Assembly: GCA_964401995.1 (NCBI GenBank)
Contig: CAYOAP010000001.1
Coordinates: 186,001-250,000 of the forward strand
Reading direction: 5' to 3'
Length of the DNA: 64,000 nt
DNA from: DATCBF01 sp964401995
GTDB taxonomy: Bacteria; Actinomycetota; Thermoleophilia; Solirubrobacterales; 70-9
Below are positions 37,437-46,346 of the stretch, in pieces. The notes under the pieces were generated by a model. It saw only the letters and a program-made list of their open reading frames with translations. It searched no databases and was not told where the DNA came from. The translations under genes and the position numbers were made by a program. The number at the start of each line of letters is the position of its first letter. The stretch's first letter is position 1.

Positions 37437-39296
37437 TTGCCCGAGATCGCACCCCAGGATTCAACCAGCACCGAGCAGCTGCACGAGCTCGCTCAGCAGC
37501 TCCGCGTCGACTCGATCCGCGCTGTAGCGGCGGGCGGCTCCGGGCATCCGACCTCCTCGATGTCGGCCGCCGACCTGATGGCGGTGCTGCTGGCGCGCTA
37601 CCTCCGCTACGACTTCTCCGCACCCGAGAACAAGGCGAACGACCACCTCGTCTTCTCCAAGGGGCACGCCTCGCCGCTGCTGTACTCGCTCTACAAGATG
37701 GCGGGCGCGATCGACGACGAGGAGCTGCTGACCTTCCGCAAGTTCGGCTCCCGCCTGCAGGGGCACCCGACGCCGGAAATTCCCTGGGTCGACGTCACCA
37801 CCGGCTCGCTCGGCCAGGGCCTGCCGATCTCGGTTGGCATTGCCCAGGCTGCCGCCCGGCTCGAATCTTCGGACCTGCGGGTTTGGGTGCTTTGCGGCGA
37901 TTCCGAGATGGCGGAGGGGTCGATGTGGGAGGCCTTCGAGCACGCGGGCCTGGCGCAGTTGAGCAACCTCGTCGCCATCGTCGATGTCAACCGCCTCGGC
38001 CAGCGCGGCCCGACCATGCACGAGTGGGACACCTCTTCGATGGCGGCGCGGGCGCGCGCCAACGGCTGGGACGTGCAGGAGATCGACGGCCACGACCTGG
38101 CGGCGATCGACGCGGCCTACACGCAGGCGCTTGCCGCCGATCGCCCGGCTGCGATTTTCGCTCGGACGAAGAAGGGCGCCGGAGTTGCCGCGGTCGAGGA
38201 CCAGCCGAACTGGCACGGCAAGCCGCTCGCCGATCCCGATGCCGCGGTCGAGGAGCTGGGTGGCATCCGCTCGCTCTCGGTCGCGGTGCAGTCGCCGCCG
38301 CAGGCGCAGCCGTTCGAGGTCGCGCGGGCGCAGGTCGACAAGCCGACCTACGAGCTGGGCGCCAAGGTTGCGACCCGCGGCGCCTACGGCGACGCCCTCG
38401 CCTGGCTCGGCTCGATCGACGACAAAGTGGTGGCGCTCGACGCCGAGGTCGGCAACTCGACCTACGCCGAACGCTTCGCCGCCAAGCACCCGGACCGCTT
38501 CTTCGAGATGTACATCGCCGAGCAGCAGATGGTGGCGGCCGCGGTTGGCCTGCAGGTGCGGGGCTGGAAGCCGTTCGCCTCCACCTTCGGCGCCTTCCTC
38601 AGCCGCGCCTACGACTTCGTCCGCATGGCGGCGATCTCCGATGCCGATCTCAAGCTCTGCGGCTCCCACGTCGGGGTCTCGATTGGCGCCGACGGGCCTT
38701 CGCAGATGGCGCTCGAGGACATCGCCAGCTTCCGGGCTGTGTTCGGCAGCGTCGTCCTCTACCCATCCGACGCCAACCAGACCGTGCAGCTCGTCGACGC
38801 GATGAGGCAGCACCACGGCGTCAGCTACCTGCGCAGCACCCGCGAGGCGCTGCCGACGCTATATGGGGCGGATGAGTCCTTCGAGATCGGCGGCAGCCGC
38901 ACCCTGCGCTCCAGCGCGGACGACGCGATCACCCTGATCGGCGCCGGCATCACCCTGCACGAATGCCTCGCCGCCGCCGACGAGCTCGCCGAAAGCGGGG
39001 TCAGCGCTCGCGTCATCGACCTCTACTCGGTCAAGCCGATCGACGCCGAGGCCGTGCTCGCCGCCGCCGCCGACACCGGGATCGTGGTCACGGTCGAGGA
39101 TCACTGGCCGGAGGGGGGGATCGGCGAGACGGTTGCCGGCGTCCTCGCCGAATCCGACGTCGGCGCACGCCTCGTCCGTCTCGCCGTCTCCGGCCGCCCC
39201 GGCAGCGGCCAGCCAGCCGAGCTCCTGGCCGCGGCCGGGATCGACGCCGCGCACATCGTTTCCGCGGCCCAGTCGGCAATTACTAGCGCCCGCTAA
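37437..39296 (+). CDS. tkt: Transketolase
   Basis: A 619-residue single-chain transketolase carrying both halves. The TPP domain has GGSGHPTSSMSAADL, SKGHASPLLYSLYKMAG, GSLGQGLPISVGIAQAA and the metal-binding CGDSEMAEGSMWEAF. The pyrimidine domain has the catalytic glutamate in MYIAEQQMVAAAVGL. The C-terminal domain is present (LIGAGITLHECLAAADEL). The length and the GDSEMAEG form resemble the shorter, animal-like transketolase group rather than the 660-residue E. coli type. The start is TTG, with AAAAGGA about 11 nt upstream. It works in the pentose phosphate pathway. Confidence 0.93.
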   Translation: MPEIAPQDSTSTEQLHELAQQLRVDSIRAVAAGGSGHPTSSMSAADLMAVLLARYLRYDFSAPENKANDHLVFSKGHASPLLYSLYKMAGAIDDEELLTFRKFGSRLQGHPTPEIPWVDVTTGSLGQGLPISVGIAQAAARLESSDLRVWVLCGDSEMAEGSMWEAFEHAGLAQLSNLVAIVDVNRLGQRGPTMHEWDTSSMAARARANGWDVQEIDGHDLAAIDAAYTQALAADRPAAIFARTKKGAGVAAVEDQPNWHGKPLADPDAAVEELGGIRSLSVAVQSPPQAQPFEVARAQVDKPTYELGAKVATRGAYGDALAWLGSIDDKVVALDAEVGNSTYAERFAAKHPDRFFEMYIAEQQMVAAAVGLQVRGWKPFASTFGAFLSRAYDFVRMAAISDADLKLCGSHVGVSIGADGPSQMALEDIASFRAVFGSVVLYPSDANQTVQLVDAMRQHHGVSYLRSTREALPTLYGADESFEIGGSRTLRSSADDAITLIGAGITLHECLAAADELAESGVSARVIDLYSVKPIDAEAVLAAAADTGIVVTVEDHWPEGGIGETVAGVLAESDVGARLVRLAVSGRPGSGQPAELLAAAGIDAAHIVSAAQSAITSAR

Positions 39297-39368
39297 TACT
39301 TCGCTAAGCTTTCGCCAACGTGAGTTGGGCGCAGTCTTGCGCGCCCGGCGGGGCGCAGGAGTCACCCT

Positions 39369-40232
39369 GTGCTCGCAGAACAGAGCCCGGACATGGCTAG
39401 AGCGAGCAAGCGAAACAAGAGCGATGGACAGCCGCAGCGGCCCCGCAAGGGCGGCGCGCCGATCATCGAGCTGCGCGAGGCGACCAAGGTCTACCCCGGT
39501 GGGCACATGGCGCTCGACCGCGTCTCGCTGGCGATCAACCGTGGCGAGTTCGTCTTCCTCGTCGGCCCGACCGGCTGCGGCAAGTCGACCCTGATCAAGA
39601 TGCTGATCCGCGAGCTGGCCCCGACCAGCGGCACGGTCAGCATCGCCGGCCGCGACATGGGGGCTCTGCCGGAGAAGAAGATCCCGCAGCTGCGCCGCAA
39701 CATCGGCACCGTCTTCCAGGATTTCAAGCTGCTGCCCGACCGCACCGTCTACGACAACGTCGCCTACGCGCTGCAGGTGATCGGCGCCAGCCGCCACGAA
39801 ATCCGCGAGCAGGTGCCGGAGACGCTGCGCCTGGTCGGGCTCTCGACCAAGCTCCACAGCTATCCCGACCAGCTTTCCGGCGGCGAGCAGCAGCGCGTCT
39901 CGATCGCCCGCGCCTTCGTCAACCACCCGCCGCTCCTGCTCGCCGACGAGCCCAGCGGCAACCTCGACCCGGTCACCTCGATCGGGGTGATGCAGCTGCT
40001 GTACCGGATCAACAAGACCGGGACTACGGTGCTCGTCGTCACCCACGACCGCGAGATGGTCGACAACATGCAGCGCCGCGTGATCGAGCTCTACGAGGGC
40101 CGCGTCGTCCGCGACGAGGTCAGCGGCGGCTACACCGAGGAGTCGACGACCGAGTTCGGCGTCCGCATGCGGGCCGAGATGGGCGTCGCCCCCGAGGGCC
40201 AGACCAACGGACACGACAAGCAGCCGTTCTAG
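39369..40232 (+). CDS. ftsE: Cell division ATP-binding protein FtsE
   Basis: A 287-residue ABC ATPase. Walker A is [15 protein letters not shown], the signature [19 protein letters not shown], Walker [14 protein letters not shown], and H-loop VVTHD. FtsE with FtsX forms a membrane complex that activates cell-wall hydrolases at the septum. The N-terminus carries a basic extension of about 30 residues and the C-terminus a 40-residue tail, both longer than in E. coli. The GTG at 39369 is supported by CAGGAG about 9 nt upstream; an ATG at 39393 is possible. Confidence 0.94.
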   Translation: MLAEQSPDMARASKRNKSDGQPQRPRKGGAPIIELREATKVYPGGHMALDRVSLAINRGEFVFLVGPTGCGKSTLIKMLIRELAPTSGTVSIAGRDMGALPEKKIPQLRRNIGTVFQDFKLLPDRTVYDNVAYALQVIGASRHEIREQVPETLRLVGLSTKLHSYPDQLSGGEQQRVSIARAFVNHPPLLLADEPSGNLDPVTSIGVMQLLYRINKTGTTVLVVTHDREMVDNMQRRVIELYEGRVVRDEVSGGYTEESTTEFGVRMRAEMGVAPEGQTNGHDKQPF

Positions 40233-41141
40233 ATGTCAAAGCTCTTCTTCTTCATCCAGGAGGCATTCCGGGCGCTGCGCCGCAACGCCGCGCCGAGCAT
40301 GGCCGCGATCGTGACCACGGTCACCACCGTGATCCTGCTCGGAGTGCTGATCCCGATCTTCCAGACGACCCAGGCCAAGAGCGACCAGGTCCGCAGCCAG
40401 CTTGAGATCCGCTACCCGATCTACGCCGACGCGACCAAAGGCGAGATCGCCTCGACCGAGAAGCAGCTGGCCGCGGTCCCGCACGTGAAGTCGGTCCGGC
40501 TGATCAGCAAAAGCGAAGCCCTGGCAGAACTGAAGAAGGATCTCAAAGACAAAACGATCCTCGAACAGCTGCACACCAACCCGCTGCCCGCCAACTTCGC
40601 GGTCAAGGCCGACGATGCCGCCAACCTCGACTCGATCCGGGCCGAAATCATGCCCCCCGGGCCAAATGGCAAGCCAAAGCCGATCTCTTCGATCATCTCC
40701 GGCGAATTCGACCGCCAGCAGGACTCCCAGCAGATCGAGCAGGTGACCAGCGCCCTCAAAATCGTCCTCACCGTGATCACGGCGCTGCTGATCATCGCCT
40801 CGCTGATGCTGGTCGGCAACACGATCCGGCTCTCGATCTACACCCGCCGCCGTGAGGTGGAGGTGATGCGGCTGGTCGGCGCGACCCGCTGGTTCATCCG
40901 CTGGCCGTTCATGATCGAGGGCGTCGTCGTCGGCTTCGCTGGCGGCCTGATAGCCATACTTATCCTGTGGCTGGGCAAGATCACCATCGTCGACCCGCTC
41001 AGCAAGACCTTCTCCTTCCTCGCGGCCCAGAACAACAGCACCCTCTCGTTCCCGGCCCTGGTGGCGATCCTCTTCGCCGCCGCGGTCCTGGTCTCCGCGG
41101 TTGGCTCAGGCGTCACGCTGCGCCGCTTCCTGAAGGTCTGA
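40233..41141 (+). CDS. ftsX: Cell division membrane protein FtsX
   Basis: A 302-residue protein with four membrane helices (about 22-43, 176-199, 226-250 and 270-292) and a large outside loop between helices 1 and 2 that contacts the peptidoglycan hydrolase or its adaptor. The inner-membrane segment LSIYTRRREVEVMRLVGATRWFIRWPFMIEG is characteristic. Its ATG follows the ftsE stop with no gap. In actinobacteria the partner is often an NlpC/P60 hydrolase; none is adjacent, and a CtpA-type protease follows instead. Confidence 0.93.
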   Translation: MSKLFFFIQEAFRALRRNAAPSMAAIVTTVTTVILLGVLIPIFQTTQAKSDQVRSQLEIRYPIYADATKGEIASTEKQLAAVPHVKSVRLISKSEALAELKKDLKDKTILEQLHTNPLPANFAVKADDAANLDSIRAEIMPPGPNGKPKPISSIISGEFDRQQDSQQIEQVTSALKIVLTVITALLIIASLMLVGNTIRLSIYTRRREVEVMRLVGATRWFIRWPFMIEGVVVGFAGGLIAILILWLGKITIVDPLSKTFSFLAAQNNSTLSFPALVAILFAAAVLVSAVGSGVTLRRFLKV

Positions 41142-41148
41142 GCCCCTC

Positions 41149-42336
41149 ATGAGGGCCAGGGCGGTAATCGCCTTCTCAACGGCGCTGGTCGCTGTCCTCC
41201 TCGTCGGCCTCTGGCTGGGTGGGCACCCGGGCAAGCTGCCGACCTTCGTCCGCAAGGGCTTCGTCGATTCCTCAGCCGGCCTGACCGCCGAGGCGAACGA
41301 ACTGATCAAGGACAACTACTACCGCTCGGTCGGCGAAACCCAGCTCGGCAACTCTTCCCTGCAGGGCATGGTCAAGGGGCTGCGCCAGCGCTTCCACGAC
41401 CGCTTCTCCGACTATTTCTCGCCGGAACACCTCGAACAGTTCAACGAAGAGATCTCCGGCCACTTCTCCGGGATCGGGCTCAGCGTTAAAGAAGTCAAGC
41501 GCGGGCTCGAAGTCGAACGCGCCTTCGCCGGCTCGCCCGCCGCCAGGGCGGGGATCGAAGCCGGCGACACGGTCGTCTCCGTCGATGGCCACTCGCTGGC
41601 CGGCATCAACAGCACCGTGGCGACGGAAAAGATCAAAGGCCCGGAAGGGACCGATGTCGTCATCGGCGTGCTCGATGCCAAGACCGGCAAGGTCCGCAAG
41701 GTGAGGCTGACCCGGGCCCAGGTCTCGCTGCCGAACGTGACCAGCCGGGTCAAGACCGTGAAGGGCCGCAAGCTCGGCTACATCCGCTTTCTCAGTTTCA
41801 GCGAAGGCGCCCACGCTGAGCTGCGCGAAGCGGTCGAAAAGGTCGAGAGCGAAGGCGCCGAAGGGATCGTGCTCGACCTGCGCGGCAACGGCGGCGGCCT
41901 GCTCGAGGAGGCGGTGCTGACCGCCAGCATCTTCTTGCCCAAGGACGAAGTCGTGGTGACGACCGAGTCGCGCACACAGGGCAACGCCGAATACAAGACG
42001 GTCGGCGAAAACCTGCCGCAGCGGCCGCTGGTGATCCTGATCGACCGCAACACCGCCTCGGCGGCCGAGATCCTGACCGCGGCCCTGGCCGACGACGCCG
42101 GCGCAACGGTCGTCGGCACCCGCTCTTACGGCAAGGGGGTCTTCCAGCAGGAGGTCGACCTCTCCAACGGCGGCGCGCTGAAGCTGACGATCGGCGAGTA
42201 CTTCACGCCAGAACACGTGAATCTGGCGGGCAAGGGCATCCACCCAGATGTGCGCGCCAGCGACGATCCGCGGACCAAAACCGACGAGGCGATGCAGCGC
42301 GCCTTCGGCGTCCTGGCCGGCCAGGCGCAGGAATGA
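41149..42336 (+). CDS. ctpA: Carboxy-terminal processing protease (S41 family)
   Basis: A 395-residue protein with an N-terminal membrane anchor or signal (about 6-24). It is followed by a helical part, a PDZ domain (GIGLSVKEVKRGLEVERAFAGSPAARAGIEAGDTVVSVDG, in part), and the S41 protease core. The catalytic serine is in DRNTASAAEILTAAL and the lysine in RSYGKGVFQQEV. Such proteases cut C-terminal tails of exported proteins and are implicated in turnover of cell-wall hydrolases, which would fit the ftsEX context. It overlaps the RNase gene by 4 nt. Confidence 0.92.
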   Translation: MRARAVIAFSTALVAVLLVGLWLGGHPGKLPTFVRKGFVDSSAGLTAEANELIKDNYYRSVGETQLGNSSLQGMVKGLRQRFHDRFSDYFSPEHLEQFNEEISGHFSGIGLSVKEVKRGLEVERAFAGSPAARAGIEAGDTVVSVDGHSLAGINSTVATEKIKGPEGTDVVIGVLDAKTGKVRKVRLTRAQVSLPNVTSRVKTVKGRKLGYIRFLSFSEGAHAELREAVEKVESEGAEGIVLDLRGNGGGLLEEAVLTASIFLPKDEVVVTTESRTQGNAEYKTVGENLPQRPLVILIDRNTASAAEILTAALADDAGATVVGTRSYGKGVFQQEVDLSNGGALKLTIGEYFTPEHVNLAGKGIHPDVRASDDPRTKTDEAMQRAFGVLAGQAQE

Positions 42337-43895
42337 GGGCGCGGGCGACCGCCCCGCCGAAGCGCGCTCGCCAGGCGGTCGAGGCCCTGCTCCGCGAGCG
42401 GCTCGGCCACCGTGGCTTCAGCGCAGGACTTGAGCTGGAGGCCGGCAAGGCCGCGCTGGTTGCCGATGCCCGCTTCCGCGGCCGCCGCGACCTGCGGGCG
42501 CTGCACACCTTCACCGTCGACCCCGCCACCGCGCGCGATTTCGACGACGCGATCTCGGCCCAGCGCGAGGGCGACAGCGCTCGGATCTGGGTCCACATCG
42601 CCGATGTCGCCGCCCATGTCCCGCCAGGATCGGCGCTGGACGAAGAGGCGCGCCGGCGCTGCAACAGCACCTACGTGCCGGGGGCGGTCGAGCCGATGCT
42701 GCCGCACGCGCTGAGCAGCGAGGCCTGCAGCCTGGCGCCGGACGTCGACCGCCTCGCGGTCACCGCCGAGATCGAGCTCGGCCCCGATGCCGAGCCGCGC
42801 CAGGCGCGCTTTTACCGCAGCCTGATCCGCTCCGACGCCCGCTTCGACTACGACCAGCTCGACCTCATCTTCTCCGGCCGGGCCGAGGCGCCTGAGGATG
42901 TCGCCGAACCGCTGGCGGTGGCGCGCGAAGTGGCGGCGGCGTTGGGCGAGCGGCCGAGCACGACCAGGCTCGAGATCGAGTCCTTCGAGCCCGAGTTCCG
43001 CTTCGACTCCGAAGGCAACGTGACCGGGGCCCGTGGCGTCGCCCAGACCGAGTCGCACCGTCTGATCGAGCGCCTGATGATCCTTGCCAACGAGCAGGTG
43101 GCCCAGCTCTTGGAGCGCCGCCGCGCTCCGGCGATCTATCGGGTCCACGCCCAGCCCGACCCGCCGCGGGTCGAGCGCATGGTCGGCCAGCTGCACGCGC
43201 TCGGGGTGCCGACGCCGCCGCTGCGCGCCGGCCTCTCCGCCCGCGAGGCGGGGGGCGTCGCCGCCGAGGCGAGCAAGCTGGCGACCCGTGAGGCCGGGCG
43301 GCGCGGCCACGGCCGCGAGGCGTATACATCGCTCGTGCTCCGCTCGCTCAAACCTGCCCTCTACAGCGAGCGCAACAGCGGCCATGCCGGTCTTGGCAGC
43401 GCCGCCTACTGCCACTTCACCTCGCCGATCCGCCGCTACCCCGACCTCGTTGTGCATCGGGCGCTGCTGGCGGCGATCGGGGAGGGGGAGGACGCGCCGA
43501 GCCTGGGTGAGGCCCGGATCATCGCCCAGCGCTGCTCGGAGTCCGAGCGCGAGTCGACCAAGATCGAGCGCGACGCCGACGATGTCTGCGCTGCCTACCT
43601 GCTCGACCGCGAGCTCTTCGAGCGCGGCTGGGAGCAGCAGTTCGAGGGGGAGGTCTCCGGCGTGATCCAGGCCGGCGCCTTCGTCGCCTTTGCCGGTGAG
43701 CTCGGCGATACCTACGAGGGCTTTGTGCCGGCGCGGCTGATGCGCGGCGAGTACTTCGAGCTGAACGAGACCGAGACGGCGCTGGTCGGCCGCAAGACGG
43801 GGACGACGGTGCGCCTGGGCGATCCAATCTCGGTCAAGGTGGGGAGGATCGACGGCCCGGCGGGCCGGGTCGACCTGGAGCCGGCCGATGGCTGA
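42333..43895 (+). CDS. rnr: RNB-domain exoribonuclease, short RNase R type
   Basis: A 520-residue 3'-5' exoribonuclease. The RNB catalytic block HTFTVDPATARDFDDAIS and HIADVAAHVP with its aspartates is intact, as are the YCHFTSPIRRYPDLVVHR motif and a C-terminal S1 domain (EGEVSGVIQAGAFVAF). The N-terminal cold-shock domains of full RNase R (over 700 residues) are missing; only about 55 residues precede the RNB core. RNase R works with tmRNA-SmpB to degrade mRNA from stalled ribosomes, and smpB and ssrA follow. The smpB start overlaps its end by 8 nt. Confidence 0.93.
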   Translation: MRARATAPPKRARQAVEALLRERLGHRGFSAGLELEAGKAALVADARFRGRRDLRALHTFTVDPATARDFDDAISAQREGDSARIWVHIADVAAHVPPGSALDEEARRRCNSTYVPGAVEPMLPHALSSEACSLAPDVDRLAVTAEIELGPDAEPRQARFYRSLIRSDARFDYDQLDLIFSGRAEAPEDVAEPLAVAREVAAALGERPSTTRLEIESFEPEFRFDSEGNVTGARGVAQTESHRLIERLMILANEQVAQLLERRRAPAIYRVHAQPDPPRVERMVGQLHALGVPTPPLRAGLSAREAGGVAAEASKLATREAGRRGHGREAYTSLVLRSLKPALYSERNSGHAGLGSAAYCHFTSPIRRYPDLVVHRALLAAIGEGEDAPSLGEARIIAQRCSESERESTKIERDADDVCAAYLLDRELFERGWEQQFEGEVSGVIQAGAFVAFAGELGDTYEGFVPARLMRGEYFELNETETALVGRKTGTTVRLGDPISVKVGRIDGPAGRVDLEPADG

Positions 43896-44367
43896 AAAGA
43901 AAAAGAGGCTGCCCGAGTCCGGCGACGTCGTCACCAACCGTCGCGCCCGCCACAAGTTCGAATGGGTCGAGAAGATGGAGGCCGGGATCGTGCTCAGCGG
44001 GCCCGAGGTCAAGTCGCTGCGCGGCGGCAACGCCCAGATGACCGATGCCTACGCGGTGGTCGAGGACGGCGAGGTCTGGCTGCGCAAGCTCTACATCCCG
44101 CCCTACGTCTTCGCCGGCAACGACAATCACGACCCTGATCGCCCGCGCAAGCTGCTCCTGCACCGGGGCGAGATCGAGCGCCTAATCGGGACCACGGCGC
44201 AGAAAGGCCTGACTCTGATCCCGACCCGGATCTACTTCAAAGGCCCGCGGGCAAAGGTCGAGCTGGCGCTGGCCCGGGGCAAGGAGGGGCGCGACCGCCG
44301 TCGCGAGATCGCCGATCGCGACGTGCGGCGCGAAGTCGAGCGCGATTTCAAGGGCCGGATGAGATAA
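43888..44367 (+). CDS. smpB: SsrA-binding protein SmpB
   Basis: A 159-residue protein that binds the tRNA-like end of tmRNA and places it in the empty A site of stalled ribosomes. The NRRARHKFEWVEKMEAGIVLSGPEVKSLRGG start region and the C-terminal basic tail (AKVELALARGKEGRDRRREIADRDVRREVERDFKGRMR, in part) match. Its start lies within the end of the RNase R gene. The ssrA gene lies 3.4 kb downstream, separated by two genes. Confidence 0.97.
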   Translation: MAEKKKRLPESGDVVTNRRARHKFEWVEKMEAGIVLSGPEVKSLRGGNAQMTDAYAVVEDGEVWLRKLYIPPYVFAGNDNHDPDRPRKLLLHRGEIERLIGTTAQKGLTLIPTRIYFKGPRAKVELALARGKEGRDRRREIADRDVRREVERDFKGRMR

Positions 44368-44387
44368 CTGGTGCCTGACCGCCTCAC

Positions 44388-46334
44388 GTGAAAAGATTGG
44401 AAGACATGCATACTGCCTCCATCCTCCCGTTCGGAAATTTCGTTGGTGACAACACGTCTTATCTCGTCGCCGCCCTGCTGGCGGCGATCCTCCTGCTCCT
44501 GCTGGTGGTCAGCATCACCCAGCGGCGGGCGAAAGATAAAGCCAAAAAACAGGCGATAGCCCAGGGGCCGGGCCCGAGCGGGCCGACGGCCGGGGTCTCA
44601 CCGGTCGCAGGCGCCCCCGCCGCCATCGGAGCGCCGCCGCATGTGGCTGGCCCTGGTCCGGGGCAGCCGCCCCAGAACGCCAAGGAGAAGCGCGCCAAAG
44701 CCCGCGAGCAGCAGCGCGCCGCCCGCCTAGAGCACCGCAAACGCAGCCAGGAAGAGGCAAAACGGCGGCGCGAGGAGAAACAGGCAAAACGGGCGCAGCG
44801 CCGGGGCAAACCAGTTCCCGCCCCAACGCAGCCCGCTGCCCCCGCCACCCAGCCGTCGGCCGCCGCCACAGCTCCCGGGGCGGTGCCGCTGGTGCCGGGC
44901 GCGCCCGGCACGGCCGGCGCCGGTCAGCCTCAGCCGGCGCCCGTGCCTCAGCTTGCCCCGGCCCCCGCCAAGCGAGGGCCGTTCGGGATCAAGCTTGGCG
45001 GCGGCGACCGCCGCCGCCAGAAGGACGCAGCCAAAGCCGAGCGCCAGCTGGCCGCTGCCCGGGCTGCCCAGGAGCGCGAGATGCTGAAAACCGGCATCGC
45101 GCCGCCGGCGGAGGCGATCCAGCCTCCCGCTCCCGTGGCGCCACAGCCTCCGGTCCCGCCGCTGCCCCCGCCCCCGGCGCCACTGGCGCAGGACTTTCCC
45201 CCGACTCCACCACCGGCGCCGGCGCCGCCCGCGGCCCCGCAGCAGCCTGCGGCCCCGCAGCAGCCTGCGGCCCCGCAGCAGCCTGCGGCCCCGTTGCCGC
45301 CTCCCGGCTATGACGCGACTGCGGCCGAGCAGCGGGTGCGCTCGAAGGTCGAGGAGATTCAGCGCGAGGAGGAGCGGATGCGGGTTGAGGCCGACGAGCG
45401 CATTCGCGATGCCGAGCGGATGCAGCGCGAGGCCGAAGAGCGCGCCGCCGGCGCCCAGGCGAGCCAGATCACCCAGAGCATGGAGGCGATCCCACCGGCG
45501 CAGCCGCCATCGCCGAGCCCGCCGCCGATGCCACCGTCGCCGCTGGGCGAGCCGCAGCCGCCGGCGCCGCCAGAGCCGGCCCAGCCAGCGCCTGAGCTGG
45601 GCGCCGCCGAGCAGCAGATCCAGCAGGAGCGTGAGGCCCATGAGCGCTCACTGAGCCAGGCGCAGGAGCGCTTGCGCGAGATCGAGGAGCGGACCAAAGC
45701 GGCCGAGCGCCGCGCGGTCGAGGCGCAGCGCCTGGCTAAATTGAAAGCTGAGGAGGCCGAGCGCCAGCAGCGCCTGCGCGAGATCCACGAGAGCGTTGCC
45801 GCGGCCGAGGAGCGAGCCCGCGAGGCCGAGCGCCGCGCGGCCGAGGCGGAGCAGGCTGTGCTGCAGTCTGTGCAGCTGCCGCCCGAGCCGGGCGCGCCGA
45901 CCCCGCCCGTGGCGCCGCTTTCCCCGGAGCCTGCTGCGCCGCCCCCCTTTGGCGCTCCGGCGCCGATCCAGGAGATGCCTGCTCCGGGCTTGGGCGAGGA
46001 GCCGCCTTCGGCTGTGCATGAGCTGCCGACGCCACTGCCACCTTCATCGCCGCCGCCTTCGCAGCCGCCGCCCTTTGCCGTCGCGCCGCCGATGTCCGCG
46101 CCGACACCGGAGCCGCCGGCGCCAGCGACCAGCGCCCTCGGCGCTCAGAAGATCAACCTCAACACGGTCACCTTCGAGCAGTTGCGCGAGCACGATCTCT
46201 CGGTCACCCAGGCCACCCGCCTGCTTGCTCATCGCGAGCGCCTCGGCCAGTTCCAGTCGGTCGACGACCTCGAGCAGATCGCCGGCTTCCCGCAGGAGGT
46301 AGTCGACGATTTGAAGCTCCGCTCGACTGTCTAG
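44388..46334 (+). CDS. Membrane-anchored Pro/Ala-rich coiled-coil protein with C-terminal helix-hairpin-helix
   Basis: A 648-residue protein I cannot name. One membrane helix (about 24-46) is followed by a Lys/Arg-rich segment (about 48-145), a Pro/Ala/Gln-rich low-complexity region with an exact 18-bp tandem repeat (45231-45293, unit PQQPAA), and a charged coiled coil (about 310-360 and 400-490). After more Pro-rich sequence comes a C-terminal helix-hairpin-helix of the ComEA type (KINLNTVTFEQLREHDLSV ... LEQIAGFPQEVVDDLKL). That end suggests DNA or RNA binding at the membrane. The GTG at 44388 is uncertain; ATG 44406 is an alternative. Confidence 0.7.
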   Translation: MKRLEDMHTASILPFGNFVGDNTSYLVAALLAAILLLLLVVSITQRRAKDKAKKQAIAQGPGPSGPTAGVSPVAGAPAAIGAPPHVAGPGPGQPPQNAKEKRAKAREQQRAARLEHRKRSQEEAKRRREEKQAKRAQRRGKPVPAPTQPAAPATQPSAAATAPGAVPLVPGAPGTAGAGQPQPAPVPQLAPAPAKRGPFGIKLGGGDRRRQKDAAKAERQLAAARAAQEREMLKTGIAPPAEAIQPPAPVAPQPPVPPLPPPPAPLAQDFPPTPPPAPAPPAAPQQPAAPQQPAAPQQPAAPLPPPGYDATAAEQRVRSKVEEIQREEERMRVEADERIRDAERMQREAEERAAGAQASQITQSMEAIPPAQPPSPSPPPMPPSPLGEPQPPAPPEPAQPAPELGAAEQQIQQEREAHERSLSQAQERLREIEERTKAAERRAVEAQRLAKLKAEEAERQQRLREIHESVAAAEERAREAERRAAEAEQAVLQSVQLPPEPGAPTPPVAPLSPEPAAPPPFGAPAPIQEMPAPGLGEEPPSAVHELPTPLPPSSPPPSQPPPFAVAPPMSAPTPEPPAPATSALGAQKINLNTVTFEQLREHDLSVTQATRLLAHRERLGQFQSVDDLEQIAGFPQEVVDDLKLRSTV

Positions 46335-46346
46335 CGGAGACTTTGG

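Noticed and set aside
45231..45293. Tandem 18-bp repeat as a regulatory or CRISPR-like repeat
   Set aside because: It is in frame and encodes PQQPAA units within a Pro/Ala-rich protein region; there are no spacers.
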